DNA of 43,365 nucleotides from positions 1 to 43,365 of the forward strand of contig NZ_LIPP01000040.1 in assembly GCF_001418335.1 (NCBI RefSeq), in the 5' to 3' direction. The notes under the pieces are model-generated. The model saw only the letters and a program-made list of their open reading frames with translations, did not search any database and was not told the DNA's origin. A program made the position numbers and the translations under genes. The DNA comes from Streptomyces aurantiacus. Its GTDB lineage: Bacteria > Actinomycetota > Actinomycetes > Streptomycetales > Streptomycetaceae. Positions 16,966 to 25,240 of this stretch are shown here, piece by piece; position 1 is the first letter of the stretch, and each line of letters begins with the position of its first letter.

Positions 16966-18438
16966 ATGATCAGGCGCAGATCGGTGCTGGCGGCGGCGGG
17001 CGGCACGCTGCTGGGCAGCGCGCTGGCCACGGGCACCGCACGGGCCGACGCGACGGTCGCGGTCGACCCCGCCGTCGGCTACGGCCGCTGGGAGGGCTGG
17101 GGCACCTCGCTCGCGTGGTGGGCCAACGTGTTCGGCGCCCGTGACGACTTCGCCGACATCTTCTTCACCACCAGGTCCGTGGCGTACGGCGGCAGGACCC
17201 TGCCCGGCCTCGGCCTGAACATCGCCCGCTACAACCTGGGCGCGTGCAGCCCGAACAGCGTGGGCGGCCAGAGCATGGTCGCCTCGCCCAACATCCCGGC
17301 GTTCAAGCAGATCGAGGGCTACTGGCAGGACTGGAACAACGAGGACCCCACCTCCGCCGCCTGGGACTGGACGGCCGACGCCAACCAGCGCGCCGCCCTG
17401 GTCAAGGCGGTCCGACGAGGCGCCGTCCCCGAGCTGTTCGCCAACTCGCCCATGTGGTGGATGTGCCTCAACCACAACCCCTCCGGCGCGTCCGGCGGCG
17501 GCAACAACCTCCAGTCCTGGAACTACCGCCAGCACGCCTCCCACCTGGCCGCCGTCGCCCTGTACGCGAAGAACAACTGGGGCGTGGACTTCGCGACGGT
17601 CGACCCGTTCAACGAGCCCTCGTCCAGCTGGTGGACCGCCACGGGCACCCAGGAGGGCTGCCACATGGACGCGACCGTCCAGGCGGCCGTACTCCCGTAC
17701 CTGCGCGGCGAACTGGACGCGCGCGGCCTGTCCGGCGTCAGGCTCTCGGCGTCCGACGAGACCAGCTACGACCTGGCCCGCACCACTTGGAACTCCTTCG
17801 GGGCGTCGACGAAGGCCCTGGTCAGCCAGGTCAACGTGCACGGCTACCAGGGCTCCGGCGGCCGGCGCGACCTCCTCCACACCGACGCCGTGACGACAGC
17901 CGGCAAGAAACTCTGGAACTCGGAGACCGGTGACAGCGACGGCACCGGCCTCACCCTGGCGAGCAATCTGTGCCTGGACTTCCGCTGGCTGCACCCGACC
18001 GCCTGGGTCTACTGGCAGGTGATGGACCCCTCCACCGGCTGGGCGATGATCGCGTACGACCAGAGCACGCTGCAGCCGACCACCGTGCAGACCAAGTACT
18101 ACGTGATGGCCCAGTTCAGCCGCCACATCCGGCCGGGCATGACCATCCTCGACACGGGCGTCGGATACGCGGTCGCCGCCCATGACGCGACCCAGCAGCG
18201 CCTGGTCGTCGTGGCGGTCAACTCCGGCGCCGCGCAGACGCTGACGTTCGACCTGTCCCGCTTCGGCCAGGTCACCGGCGGTACGGGCGGACTCGTACGC
18301 CGCTGGAACACGCTCACCTCCGGCGGCGGAGACCTCTACACCGCCCGCTCGGACACCTATCTGAACGGCAAGAGCCTGAGCGTGCCGTTCGCCGCCGGCT
18401 CGGTGCAGACCTTCGAGATCGACGGGGTCACCGTGTGA
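16966..18438 (+). CDS. Secreted glycoside hydrolase, GH30-like (endo-beta-1,6-galactanase type)
   Basis: This 490-residue protein starts at ATG 16966 with an AGGAGAGG site. The N-terminus is a twin-arginine signal (MIRRRSVLAAAGGTLLGSAL), with cleavage after ARA, so it is exported folded. The (beta/alpha)8 catalytic part begins YGRWEGWGTSLAWWANVFG. It contains ELFANSPMWWMC, an acid/base Glu in DPFNEPSSSWW and a nucleophile Glu in LWNSETGDSDG, the clan-A pair expected of GH30. A beta-sandwich of about 100 residues (RLVVVAVNSGAAQTLTFDL) follows, also typical of GH30. The pattern matches fungal and actinobacterial endo-beta-1,6-galactanases acting on arabinogalactan side chains, though other GH30 activities cannot be excluded. 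Upstream are a LacI-like half-site and GTGCCAG repeats. Confidence 0.88.
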   Translation: MIRRRSVLAAAGGTLLGSALATGTARADATVAVDPAVGYGRWEGWGTSLAWWANVFGARDDFADIFFTTRSVAYGGRTLPGLGLNIARYNLGACSPNSVGGQSMVASPNIPAFKQIEGYWQDWNNEDPTSAAWDWTADANQRAALVKAVRRGAVPELFANSPMWWMCLNHNPSGASGGGNNLQSWNYRQHASHLAAVALYAKNNWGVDFATVDPFNEPSSSWWTATGTQEGCHMDATVQAAVLPYLRGELDARGLSGVRLSASDETSYDLARTTWNSFGASTKALVSQVNVHGYQGSGGRRDLLHTDAVTTAGKKLWNSETGDSDGTGLTLASNLCLDFRWLHPTAWVYWQVMDPSTGWAMIAYDQSTLQPTTVQTKYYVMAQFSRHIRPGMTILDTGVGYAVAAHDATQQRLVVVAVNSGAAQTLTFDLSRFGQVTGGTGGLVRRWNTLTSGGGDLYTARSDTYLNGKSLSVPFAAGSVQTFEIDGVTV

Positions 18439-18488
18439 CGGTGGGGCCGGGCCGGGTCCCACCGGGCTGAGCGGTCGTGCCGGCGCCC

Positions 18489-18525
18489 CGGAGGCGGGTG
18501 TCTCGAAATGAGACACCCGCCTCCG
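18489..18525. terminator. Perfect 16-bp hairpin after the glycosidase, containing TGTCTC-N5-GAGACA
   Basis: Arms at 18489-18504 and 18510-18525 are fully complementary around a 5-nt loop (GAAAT). It lies 50 bp after the glycosidase stop and about 80 bp before the YceI gene. It lacks a T run but should terminate. The inner part, TGTCTCGAAATGAGACA, also looks like a dimeric regulator site, so it may serve as an operator for the YceI gene. Confidence 0.6.
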
Positions 18526-18603
18526 CGCGTCCTGGTTCAAGATCGTCATGAGTTCCGTGCCGTCTCGCCGGGGCTCTGACGCAGGTGATGAAAGGTGAAC
18601 ACC

Positions 18604-19521
18604 ATGGCCCTCGCACTGCTTCGGCGCCGGCGGCCCAAGCGAGGCTCCGGCGCCGGCGCGACGGGCGTCTCGCTCCCCCTCCCGCCGGGCGCGGGCGCCA
18701 TCAGCCGGGAGGTCGTCGACCCCATGGGCCAGCCGATGGGCGGCGCCGACGTGACGGTCACCGCTCTGGCCACGCACCGCGTCGTGGCACGCGGCACCAC
18801 CGACCCGTACGGCTACTTCCTCGCCGCGCTGCCGCCCGCCCAGTACAGCCTGATGATCGCCGCCGAGGGCCTGCACCCCCACCGCGAGACGGTCGACGTG
18901 GTGGCCGGGCCCGCGGCTCCCGGGGAGCAGATCTGGCTGCAGCCCGCCCGCCGGCTGGAACTGCCGTCGCCGGGCACCTGGCTCTTCGACCCGCCCCACA
19001 CGGCGATCCGGTTCATCGCCAAGCACGTCGGCATGGCCCATGTGCACGGCCGCTTCGAGCGCTTCGAGGGCGGCATTCAGATCGCCCCGGACATGGCCGA
19101 CTCCCGCGTCCACGTCCGTATCGACGCGTCGAGCATCACCACCGGCAACCGGACGCGCGACGACCACCTGCGGTCGGGGGACTTCCTGGACGTCGAGCGG
19201 TTCCCGCACATCGACTTCCACAGCACGCGGTTCGCTTACCGCGGCGGCAGCAGGTGGACCCTCCAAGGCGCGCTGACGATGCACGGGGTGAGCCGCTCGG
19301 TGGCCCTGGACACCACCTACCTCGGCACGGTGAACGGCGGCTACGGCGAGGAACTGCGCTGCGCGGCCCTGGCCAAGGCGGAGCTGCACCGGGAGGACTA
19401 CACGCTCAACTGGCGCTCCATGCTGGCGCGTGGCATCGCGGTGGTCGGCCCGACGGTCCAACTGGAACTGGACATCCAGGCGATGTACCGCACGCACGAC
19501 ACGCCCACCCCGCCGCGGTAG
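18604..19521 (+). CDS. YceI-family lipocalin-like protein with N-terminal carboxypeptidase-regulatory-like domain
   Basis: Domain 1 (about residues 25-95) is a beta-sandwich of the carboxypeptidase regulatory-like type: GAISREVVDPMGQPMGGADV, TTDPYGYFLAALPPAQYSL. Domain 2 (about residues 115-300) is YceI: WLFDPPHTAIRFIAKHVGMA, RDDHLRSGDFLDVERFPHID, LTMHGVSRSVALDTTYLG. YceI proteins bind isoprenoid-type lipids in a lipocalin-like barrel. No signal peptide is seen; the start is arginine-rich (LLRRRRPKRG), so this version is probably cytoplasmic. ATG 18604 is favoured by an AAAGGTG site, although GTG 18595 is in frame. The two-domain fusion is known in actinomycetes. Function in the cell is not established. 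Confidence 0.87.
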   Translation: MALALLRRRRPKRGSGAGATGVSLPLPPGAGAISREVVDPMGQPMGGADVTVTALATHRVVARGTTDPYGYFLAALPPAQYSLMIAAEGLHPHRETVDVVAGPAAPGEQIWLQPARRLELPSPGTWLFDPPHTAIRFIAKHVGMAHVHGRFERFEGGIQIAPDMADSRVHVRIDASSITTGNRTRDDHLRSGDFLDVERFPHIDFHSTRFAYRGGSRWTLQGALTMHGVSRSVALDTTYLGTVNGGYGEELRCAALAKAELHREDYTLNWRSMLARGIAVVGPTVQLELDIQAMYRTHDTPTPPR

Positions 19522-19547
19522 CGCTCCGCTGGGTTTGAGGTGTTCGG

Positions 19548-19600
19548 CTGCGGGTGATCCGTGGCCGGGCGCGCCGTTCCCCGCGCCCCTTACGGGGCGC
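19548..19600. terminator. Common streptomycete GC-rich intergenic hairpin between convergent genes
   Basis: The string CGCCGTTCCCCGCGCCCC followed by TTACGGGGCGC forms a 7-bp GC stem (19583-19589 with 19594-19600). It resembles a sequence I remember as recurrent between convergent genes in Streptomyces. It overlaps the last codons of the amidohydrolase. It is a probable bidirectional terminator. Confidence 0.5.
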
Positions 19601-20522
19601 CCGTGAGCAGGCGGCGTGGGTTGGCGATGCGGAAGGCGTACGCCGCGGCGCCGCCCAGCCCGAAGCCGGGGCTCTGCGGGGGTTCGGCGTAGGGGCGGTC
19701 CGAGCCCTGGACGATTACGTCGGTGCCGAGGGCCCGGACGACCGCGTCGACAGCGCGCGGACCGTACGAGGAGGTCTCGACGAACACGTTCCGATCGACC
19801 TCCTTGCGGCCCTCGGCCCCGCCACGGGCCGCGAAACGTTCCCCGTGCAGGGGCGCGAGACCGGCCAGCAGCGCGAAGCACACCCGCAGCCGCGGATGGC
19901 GTGGCCGGCCGAAGGCCCGGAACGCGAACCAGGCGGCGTGCATCTGCTGCACGTACGGCACCATCGCGGGCCACCAGCCGGGCCGCGGCGACGCGTCGGC
20001 CGCGGGGCCCGGGTGGACGAACAGCGGAAGGCCGCGCGCTTCGAGCAGGTCGAGCAGCGGGGCGCAGTGCGCGTAACCGGCCGCGTCGGCCAGACAGTTC
20101 GCCGGGAGCTGGAGGCCGGCGAAGCCCCGGTCGAGATCCCCGGCGGTCACGTCGGCGTCGATGTCCCGGACACAGGCGGCGGCCCAGGCACCGAACGGCC
20201 GGGGCAGCGCGGCGGCGCCCTCGTGGTACGCGTCGAGCAGCGGCCGTGCCTCCCCGGACGGCAGCCACTCCACACCGAGCGGCGCGGACAGCGAGACCAG
20301 GGCCCGGCCGAGGCCGTCGGCGACCGCGAGTTCGGCACGCCGTGCGATGTCGTGGTCGGCGGGGGAGACCTCGTAGGGCGGCTCACCCGCGGTGTGCAGG
20401 GTCCAGCGGTCCCGGCCGTCTCCACCATCCCCACCGTCCAGGAACGGCGGCTCGGTGCGCGCACGCAGGGCCGCGACGAACGAGCCGGTCCACAGATGCT
20501 GGTGTACGTCGACGTTGGTCAC
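19590..20522 (-). CDS. Amidohydrolase (amidohydrolase_2 / ACMSD-like TIM barrel)
   Basis: This 310-residue metal-dependent hydrolase or decarboxylase starts at GTG 20522, overlapping the lyase stop (GTGA). Metal-site features are the N-terminal VDVHQHLW (HxH), His in LPLFVHPGP and Asp in VIVQGSDRPYAEPP. VFVETSSYGP and the C-terminal IANPRRLL match family 2 amidohydrolases, which include ACMSD-type decarboxylases and lactone hydrolases. As the third gene of the OCD-lyase-hydrolase operon it should act on the product of the lyase, for example by opening a ring or removing a carboxylate. The exact reaction is not predictable from sequence. Confidence 0.85.
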   Translation of the reverse strand: MTNVDVHQHLWTGSFVAALRARTEPPFLDGGDGGDGRDRWTLHTAGEPPYEVSPADHDIARRAELAVADGLGRALVSLSAPLGVEWLPSGEARPLLDAYHEGAAALPRPFGAWAAACVRDIDADVTAGDLDRGFAGLQLPANCLADAAGYAHCAPLLDLLEARGLPLFVHPGPAADASPRPGWWPAMVPYVQQMHAAWFAFRAFGRPRHPRLRVCFALLAGLAPLHGERFAARGGAEGRKEVDRNVFVETSSYGPRAVDAVVRALGTDVIVQGSDRPYAEPPQSPGFGLGGAAAYAFRIANPRRLLTGAP

Positions 20523-22189
20523 GAAGCTCCTCTTGTCAGGGCGCGCAGGGTGCTTCGTACCTCGTCGGACCCCAGGACGGCATCGCTCACCCGGTCCACG
20601 TCCGCACCGCAGGGCCGGTCGTCGTCCAGGCGCGGGACGAGCTCGCGGATCGCCGCGTGCAGGACGACAGGTCCCCGTCCGAGAGCGGCGGGCGAGGCCA
20701 GGTCGACCGCCTGCGCGGCGGCCAGGGCCTCCACGGCGAGCAGTTGCCGCAGCCGGACGAGCATCGTCGACAGCCGCCGTGCGCCGAGCGCCGCGTTGGT
20801 CGAGTCGTCCTCGACACCGTCCGCGCCGTGCCGGGGGTCGGTGCTCACCGGCGCCGACAGCAGGCGGATCTCGGCGACCAGTGCCTGCGCCGTCTTGGCC
20901 AGGGGCGCGAAGCCGGAACGCTCCGGGCCGTACGGGGAGAGGTTGGCGGGCAGCCCGCTCAAACCAGGGTTCAGCAGTCGCCGCATCCGTTCCGCGGAGA
21001 TCGCCGCGGTCTGCGTCAGGGCCAGCGCCAGGGTGTCGAAGGCCAGGGCGAGGGCCGGGGTGTGGAAGTTGCCGGACGAGAGGATCTCACCGGTGCCGGT
21101 GCCGAAATCGGCGCTGGTGCCGGCATTGCTGTCGGTGTCGGTGTCGGCCAGTACCACCGGGTTGTCGCCGCTTCCGTTGAGCTCGGGATCCAGCGCCGCG
21201 TCGGCGAAGTCGAGCGCGGAGTGCAGCGCACCGTGCACCTGGGCGGCGCAGCGCAGGCTGATCGGGTCCTGGACCCGCCGGGCGTGCCGGGGGTCGGTGA
21301 GGTCACCGCCGGCCAGGAGCGCGAGCAGTTCCGCCGCCGCCCGGGACTGCCCGGGTGCCGGACGCAGACCCAGCACGCGGGCGTCCAGCGGGCTGGTGTT
21401 GGCCCGGAAGCCCTCGAAGGTGAGCGCGGTGACCGCCTGGGCCAGGGTCAGGACGGTGGCCGCCTCATGGAGGACGAGGCCGCCGTGTCCCGCGGCCAGC
21501 GGGCTCGCGCTGCACAGCACGTGCCCGTCCTTCGGACCCAGCTCGGCGGGGGACAGCCCGGCCCGCCGCAGGGCCGCCGCACCGTCGAGCACCTCGCCGA
21601 CAAGTTCGGCGCGGCCCTCGCCGATGACGACGAGCCCGACATGGGCCATCTGACACAGGTCCGAGGCACCGATCGACCCCACCTCGGGGACCACCGGATG
21701 GACCCGCGAGTTGAGCATGCCGACGAGCAGCGGCACGATCTCCGGGCTGACTCCACTGCCACCGCCCGCCAGACCGTTGACGCGGGCGACGAGGGCGGCG
21801 CGTACGACGGGGACCGGCAGCGGGTCCCCGACCGCGTTGGCCCGGCCCCGCACCGTACGCACGCTGAACTGCGCGAGTTCGTCGCGCGGCAGTGCGTACG
21901 ACGACCGGCTGCCGAGGCCCGTCGTCAGGCCGTACGTCGGCACCTGACGGTCGACCACGTCGTCGACCACCGCGCGGTCGCGGGCCAGCCGGGGGAGCAC
22001 CTCGTCCGCGAGCACGACCCTGGCGCCGTGCAGGGCGACGGCGGCGACGTCCTCGCAGGACAGGGTGCGCCCGTCGACGATCACTGCTTCGGGACGGCCG
22101 GGGTAGGGACCCGTCATGCCCGCCATACCTTTCATGCCCGTCGTACTCGAAGTACCCGTCGTGCCCGTCGCGCCCACCGCGCTTGTCAT
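20519..22189 (-). CDS. Aromatic amino acid ammonia-lyase homologue with altered MIO triad (A-S-D)
   Basis: This 556-residue HAL/PAL-superfamily protein starts at ATG 22189, inside the previous stop (ATGA). Conserved elements are the catalytic Tyr loop TYGLTTGLGSR, VGSIGASDLCQMAH where HAL has GSxGASGDLAPLAH, then QDPISLRCAAQVHGA, LNGSGDNPVV, SSGNFHTPALALAFD and LLNPGLSGLP. The Ala-Ser-Gly that cyclises into the MIO electrophile is replaced by Ala-Ser-Asp with one residue missing, so a standard MIO is unlikely. As I recall, ergothionase, a family member that expels trimethylamine, uses an alternative mode of substrate activation. The betaine-type transporter next door fits an elimination of that kind. 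The first 28 residues are Thr/Gly-rich and probably disordered. Annotation as histidine ammonia-lyase would be risky. Confidence 0.85.
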   Translation of the reverse strand: MTSAVGATGTTGTSSTTGMKGMAGMTGPYPGRPEAVIVDGRTLSCEDVAAVALHGARVVLADEVLPRLARDRAVVDDVVDRQVPTYGLTTGLGSRSSYALPRDELAQFSVRTVRGRANAVGDPLPVPVVRAALVARVNGLAGGGSGVSPEIVPLLVGMLNSRVHPVVPEVGSIGASDLCQMAHVGLVVIGEGRAELVGEVLDGAAALRRAGLSPAELGPKDGHVLCSASPLAAGHGGLVLHEAATVLTLAQAVTALTFEGFRANTSPLDARVLGLRPAPGQSRAAAELLALLAGGDLTDPRHARRVQDPISLRCAAQVHGALHSALDFADAALDPELNGSGDNPVVLADTDTDSNAGTSADFGTGTGEILSSGNFHTPALALAFDTLALALTQTAAISAERMRRLLNPGLSGLPANLSPYGPERSGFAPLAKTAQALVAEIRLLSAPVSTDPRHGADGVEDDSTNAALGARRLSTMLVRLRQLLAVEALAAAQAVDLASPAALGRGPVVLHAAIRELVPRLDDDRPCGADVDRVSDAVLGSDEVRSTLRALTRGAS

Positions 22190-23196
22190 GAGAACCGCAG
22201 CTTCTGTCCGAGTCCGCGCTCCGCGGCCTTCGCGAGCACGGCCGCGCCCAGGGCGATGTCGGACAGGGACAGTCCGCGGTGCCAGAAGAGGATCGTCTCG
22301 TCGGGCCGCTCCCGGCCGGGCTTGTCGCCGGCCACGATCTCGCACAGTTCACCGTGCAGGGTCGACTCGCTGAGCCGGCCCGACTCGACATGCGCGCGCA
22401 GCGCACCGAAGGGCCCGGACCGGCACTGGCCCCAGTCGTCGACGACGACCTTGTCCATGATGTCGGTGAGGGTGAGTTCGACCGCGCTCATCGTTCCGTA
22501 CGGCACGACCAGGGCGCCCGGCGCGATCCACTCCGTCCTGAGCAGGGGCTCGGGCCGTTCCAGCCGGGACGCCTCCACGACGATGTCCGCGCCCTCGACG
22601 CACGACCGCCAGTCGTCGGTGACGATCACGGGCTTGCCGAGGTCACGCTCCAGCCGCTCCGCGAAGGCGTTGCGGCTCTCCGGACGGCGCGAGTGGACGC
22701 GGATCTCGTCCAGGTCGAAGATCCGGTCGAGCAGCCGGACGTTCCAGTACGAGGTGGCGCGGGCGCCGATGTGACCGAGCACCTTGGCATCGGTCCTGGC
22801 GAGGTGCCGGGCTCCGAGCGCGGTGATCGCGCCGGTGCGCATCTCGGTGATCGCGGTCGCGTCCAGGACGGCCAGGGGCATGCCCGTACGGGGATCGAAG
22901 AGGTTCAGGAGGGCCATCTCGGAGGGCAGACCCGATTTGTAATTGTCGACGTAGTCGCCCACGATCTTGACTCCGGCCATGCCCAGGGGGGCCACATAGC
23001 CGCGCAGGACGTTGAAGTGGCCGTTGAAGGCGGGGTCGGGCGTGAGATGGACCCGTGGTTCGATGACCGTCTCGCCGCGACCTTGGGCGAGCAGTCCCTG
23101 TTCGACGGCGTCGAGCACCTCGGTGTCGTTCAGTTCCAGCTGTTCGATGTCCGAACCGTTCAGGAACGTGAACAGAACAGGGTCAAGAGTGGTCAT
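22186..23196 (-). CDS. Ornithine cyclodeaminase / mu-crystallin family protein
   Basis: This 336-residue protein starts at ATG 23196 with a GAGAGGA site. Typical features are VEQGLLAQGRGETVIEPRVH, the substrate-side MAGVKIVGDYVDNYKSGLPS, LLNLFDPRTGMPLAVLDATA, ITEMRTGAITALGARHLAR and the NAD(P) Rossmann region VLGHIGARATSYWNVRLL. The canonical GxGxQA is changed to HIGARA. EIRVHSRRPES and the conserved Asp in LSLSDIALGA follow. The family includes ornithine cyclodeaminase, alanine dehydrogenase, ketimine reductases and ectoine-breakdown enzymes, so the name alone does not fix the reaction. As first gene of the operon, divergent from a quaternary-amine transporter, it may process an imine or amino acid from the imported substrate. 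Confidence 0.87.
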   Translation of the reverse strand: MTTLDPVLFTFLNGSDIEQLELNDTEVLDAVEQGLLAQGRGETVIEPRVHLTPDPAFNGHFNVLRGYVAPLGMAGVKIVGDYVDNYKSGLPSEMALLNLFDPRTGMPLAVLDATAITEMRTGAITALGARHLARTDAKVLGHIGARATSYWNVRLLDRIFDLDEIRVHSRRPESRNAFAERLERDLGKPVIVTDDWRSCVEGADIVVEASRLERPEPLLRTEWIAPGALVVPYGTMSAVELTLTDIMDKVVVDDWGQCRSGPFGALRAHVESGRLSESTLHGELCEIVAGDKPGRERPDETILFWHRGLSLSDIALGAAVLAKAAERGLGQKLRFS

Positions 23197-23253
23197 TCCG
23201 GGCGTCCTCTCGCTTTCTTCGGACGAACGTAACGCCCCGTTTACAAAAGGGGA

Positions 23254-23298
23254 TTGACTGTAATTCAGCCAAGAACAACTCTGCATGACGATATGCAG
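23254..23298 (+). promoter_or_regulatory. Divergent promoter/operator region of the transporter operon
   Basis: TTGACT (23254-23259) is followed 17 bp later by AACTCT (23277-23282), a possible plus-strand promoter. Overlapping and just downstream is the perfect inverted repeat CTGCAT-GACGAT-ATGCAG (23281-23298), a good operator candidate. The RpiR-type regulator at 27076 is the obvious ligand-dependent protein to bind here. The pairing is inferred. Confidence 0.4.
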
Positions 23299-23315
23299 TC
23301 GGGTAAGGGGCAGCT

Positions 23316-24578
23316 TTGATCAGATTCGACGCGGTGAGCAAAAACTATCCCAACGGCACCACAGCCGTGGACGGACTGTCCCTGGAGCTGGCCGAGGGCG
23401 GCATCACGGTCCTGGTCGGTCCCTCCGGCTGTGGCAAGACCACGACCCTGCGGATGGTCAACCGCATGGTGGAGCCGACGGCCGGCACGGTCAGCCTGCG
23501 CGGCCAGGACATACGGGAGGTGGCCGCCCCCGAACTGCGCAGGGGGATCGGCTACGTGATCCAGCACGCCGGACTCTTCCCGCATCGCACCATCCTGGAC
23601 AACGTCGCGACCGTGCCGCTGCTGCTCGGCTGGGGCAAGAAGAAGGCCCGCGCGCGGGCGGCCGAACTGCTCGAACTGGTGGGGCTGCCGGCCACGATGG
23701 CCAAGCGCTACCCGTACCAGCTCTCCGGCGGGCAGCAGCAGCGCGTCGGGGTGGCCAGGGCGCTGGGCGCGGACCCGCCCGTGCTGCTCATGGACGAGCC
23801 GTTCAGCGCGGTCGACCCCATCGTCCGGGGGGAACTGCAGGCGGAGTTCCTCCGGCTGCAGAAGGAACTGCACAAGACGATCGTGTTCGTCACCCATGAC
23901 ATCGACGAGGCGATCAAGCTCGGCGACAACATCGCGGTGTTCCGGACAGGCGGCAAGCTCGCGCAGTTCGACACCCCGGAGCGGCTGCTCGCGCACCCCG
24001 CCGACGACTTCGTCGCCGACTTCGTAGGGCAGGACCGGGGCATCCGCCGGCTCTCCTTCGTCCAGGCGGCCGGTCTGCCGCTGCGCGAGGGCCCGGCGCT
24101 GCCGGTGACCGCCTCCGTGGCCGAGGCCCGTGCCCTGGACGAGCCCTGGGTGCTCGTCGTCGACGACGCCCGCCGGCCGCTCGGCTGGGCCGAGGCCGCC
24201 GGCCTCGCGGACGCCGGCACGCTGGCGGACATCCCGCTCGCACCGCTCGGCCACACGTTCAGCCTGGTCGGCGACTCGGCGCGGGCCGCCCTCGACGCGG
24301 CGCTCCTGTCACCCTCCCGGCTGGCGGTGGGAGTGGACGCGCAGGGCGCGGTCGCGGGAGTCGCGGACGCGTACGAGCTGTCGGCGGCGATCGCCGGTAC
24401 CGGCGGGTCCCTCGGCGCGGCGCCCGAAGCGGCCGGCGTGGCCGGCGTGGCCGAGACCGCCGAGGCGGCCGGGCCTCAGCTCGTCAAAGGCGCCGCGGAC
24501 CCGGCCGACGCGGAGGACGCGGAGGACGCCGACGGTTCCGGCAGCAACACAGGCAAGACAGGCGGTGGGGACCGATGA
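23316..24578 (+). CDS. Quaternary-amine/osmoprotectant ABC transporter ATP-binding protein (OpuCA/ProV type)
   Basis: This 420-residue ATPase starts at TTG 23316, with AAGGGG 5 nt upstream. Walker A is VGPSGCGKTTTL, the signature is LSGGQQQRVG, Walker B is VLLMDEPFSAVDP and the switch is FVTHDIDEAIKLGD. RLLAHPADDFVADFVGQDRG is diagnostic of the glycine-betaine/choline QAT family. Residues about 245-350 form a CBS-like regulatory region (WVLVVDDARRPLGWAEAAG), which in OpuC relatives responds to ionic strength or nucleotides. An Ala/Glu/Asp-rich tail of about 60 residues follows. The TGA overlaps the next ATG (ATGA). The whole transporter is divergent from the OCD-lyase-amidohydrolase operon. 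Confidence 0.93.
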   Translation: MIRFDAVSKNYPNGTTAVDGLSLELAEGGITVLVGPSGCGKTTTLRMVNRMVEPTAGTVSLRGQDIREVAAPELRRGIGYVIQHAGLFPHRTILDNVATVPLLLGWGKKKARARAAELLELVGLPATMAKRYPYQLSGGQQQRVGVARALGADPPVLLMDEPFSAVDPIVRGELQAEFLRLQKELHKTIVFVTHDIDEAIKLGDNIAVFRTGGKLAQFDTPERLLAHPADDFVADFVGQDRGIRRLSFVQAAGLPLREGPALPVTASVAEARALDEPWVLVVDDARRPLGWAEAAGLADAGTLADIPLAPLGHTFSLVGDSARAALDAALLSPSRLAVGVDAQGAVAGVADAYELSAAIAGTGGSLGAAPEAAGVAGVAETAEAAGPQLVKGAADPADAEDAEDADGSGSNTGKTGGGDR

Positions 24579-25240
24579 GAGACGGTGAGCCGCTCATACG
24601 GTGGGTGTGGATCGGCGATCACGTCGGTGAACTGGCCCACTACACCGGAGTCCATCTGCGCCTCGGCCTCCTGCCGGTGCTGTTCGGGCTGATCATCTCC
24701 GTGCCGCTGGGCATCCTCTGCCACCGCTGGCGATGGATCTACCCGCCGACCCTGACCGCGGCCAACGTCCTGTACTCCGTCCCGTCGCTGGCCCTGTTCA
24801 TGATCTTCGTCCGCTACACGGGGCTGACCGAACGCACGGTCATGATCCCGCTGACCCTCTACACGCTGTCGGTCCTGATACCCAACGTCGTGGACGGACT
24901 GGCCTCGGTGCCCGATCCGGTACGGCAGGCGGCCACCGCGATGGGATTCAGTACGGTCCGCCGGGTCATCCAGGTCGAACTGCCGATCGCCGTACCCGTT
25001 GTCGTCGCCGGGGTACGGGTCGCCGCGGTCTCCTCCATCAGCCTCGTCGCGGTGGGACAGCTGATCGGCCAGGGCGGCCTCGGCTACTACATCATCCGGG
25101 GCCTCCAGCTCGACTTCCCGACGCCGATCATCACCGCGACCGTACTGATCATGCTGCTGGCCCTCGTCACCGACGCGCTGCTCGTACTGGCCCAGCGGCT
25201 GCTCACACCGTGGGCGCGGGGCAAGGGGGCGAAGGCGTGA
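24575..25240 (+). CDS. Quaternary-amine ABC transporter permease 1 (OpuCB/ProW type)
   Basis: The 221-residue inner-membrane subunit has about five or six hydrophobic segments. The QAT permease motifs are LGLLPVLFGLIISVPLG and the SLALFMIFVRYTGL helix. The EAA loop follows, starting ATAMGFSTVRRVIQVELPIA, and then GQGGLGYYIIRGLQLDF. It overlaps both neighbours by 4 nt, so stoichiometric expression is likely. OpuC-type systems use two different permease subunits, matching the second permease that follows. Confidence 0.93.
   Translation: MRDGEPLIRWVWIGDHVGELAHYTGVHLRLGLLPVLFGLIISVPLGILCHRWRWIYPPTLTAANVLYSVPSLALFMIFVRYTGLTERTVMIPLTLYTLSVLIPNVVDGLASVPDPVRQAATAMGFSTVRRVIQVELPIAVPVVVAGVRVAAVSSISLVAVGQLIGQGGLGYYIIRGLQLDFPTPIITATVLIMLLALVTDALLVLAQRLLTPWARGKGAKA

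Noticed and set aside
14803..20268. A minus-strand open frame of more than 1,800 codons
   Set aside because: Only the part below 16701 has protein family motifs (AcoR-like). The rest is antisense to the GH30-like and YceI genes and stays open because of high G+C.
20519..22189. Annotation as histidine ammonia-lyase (hutH)
   Set aside because: The MIO triad is altered and no urocanase, imidazolonepropionase or other hut gene is present.
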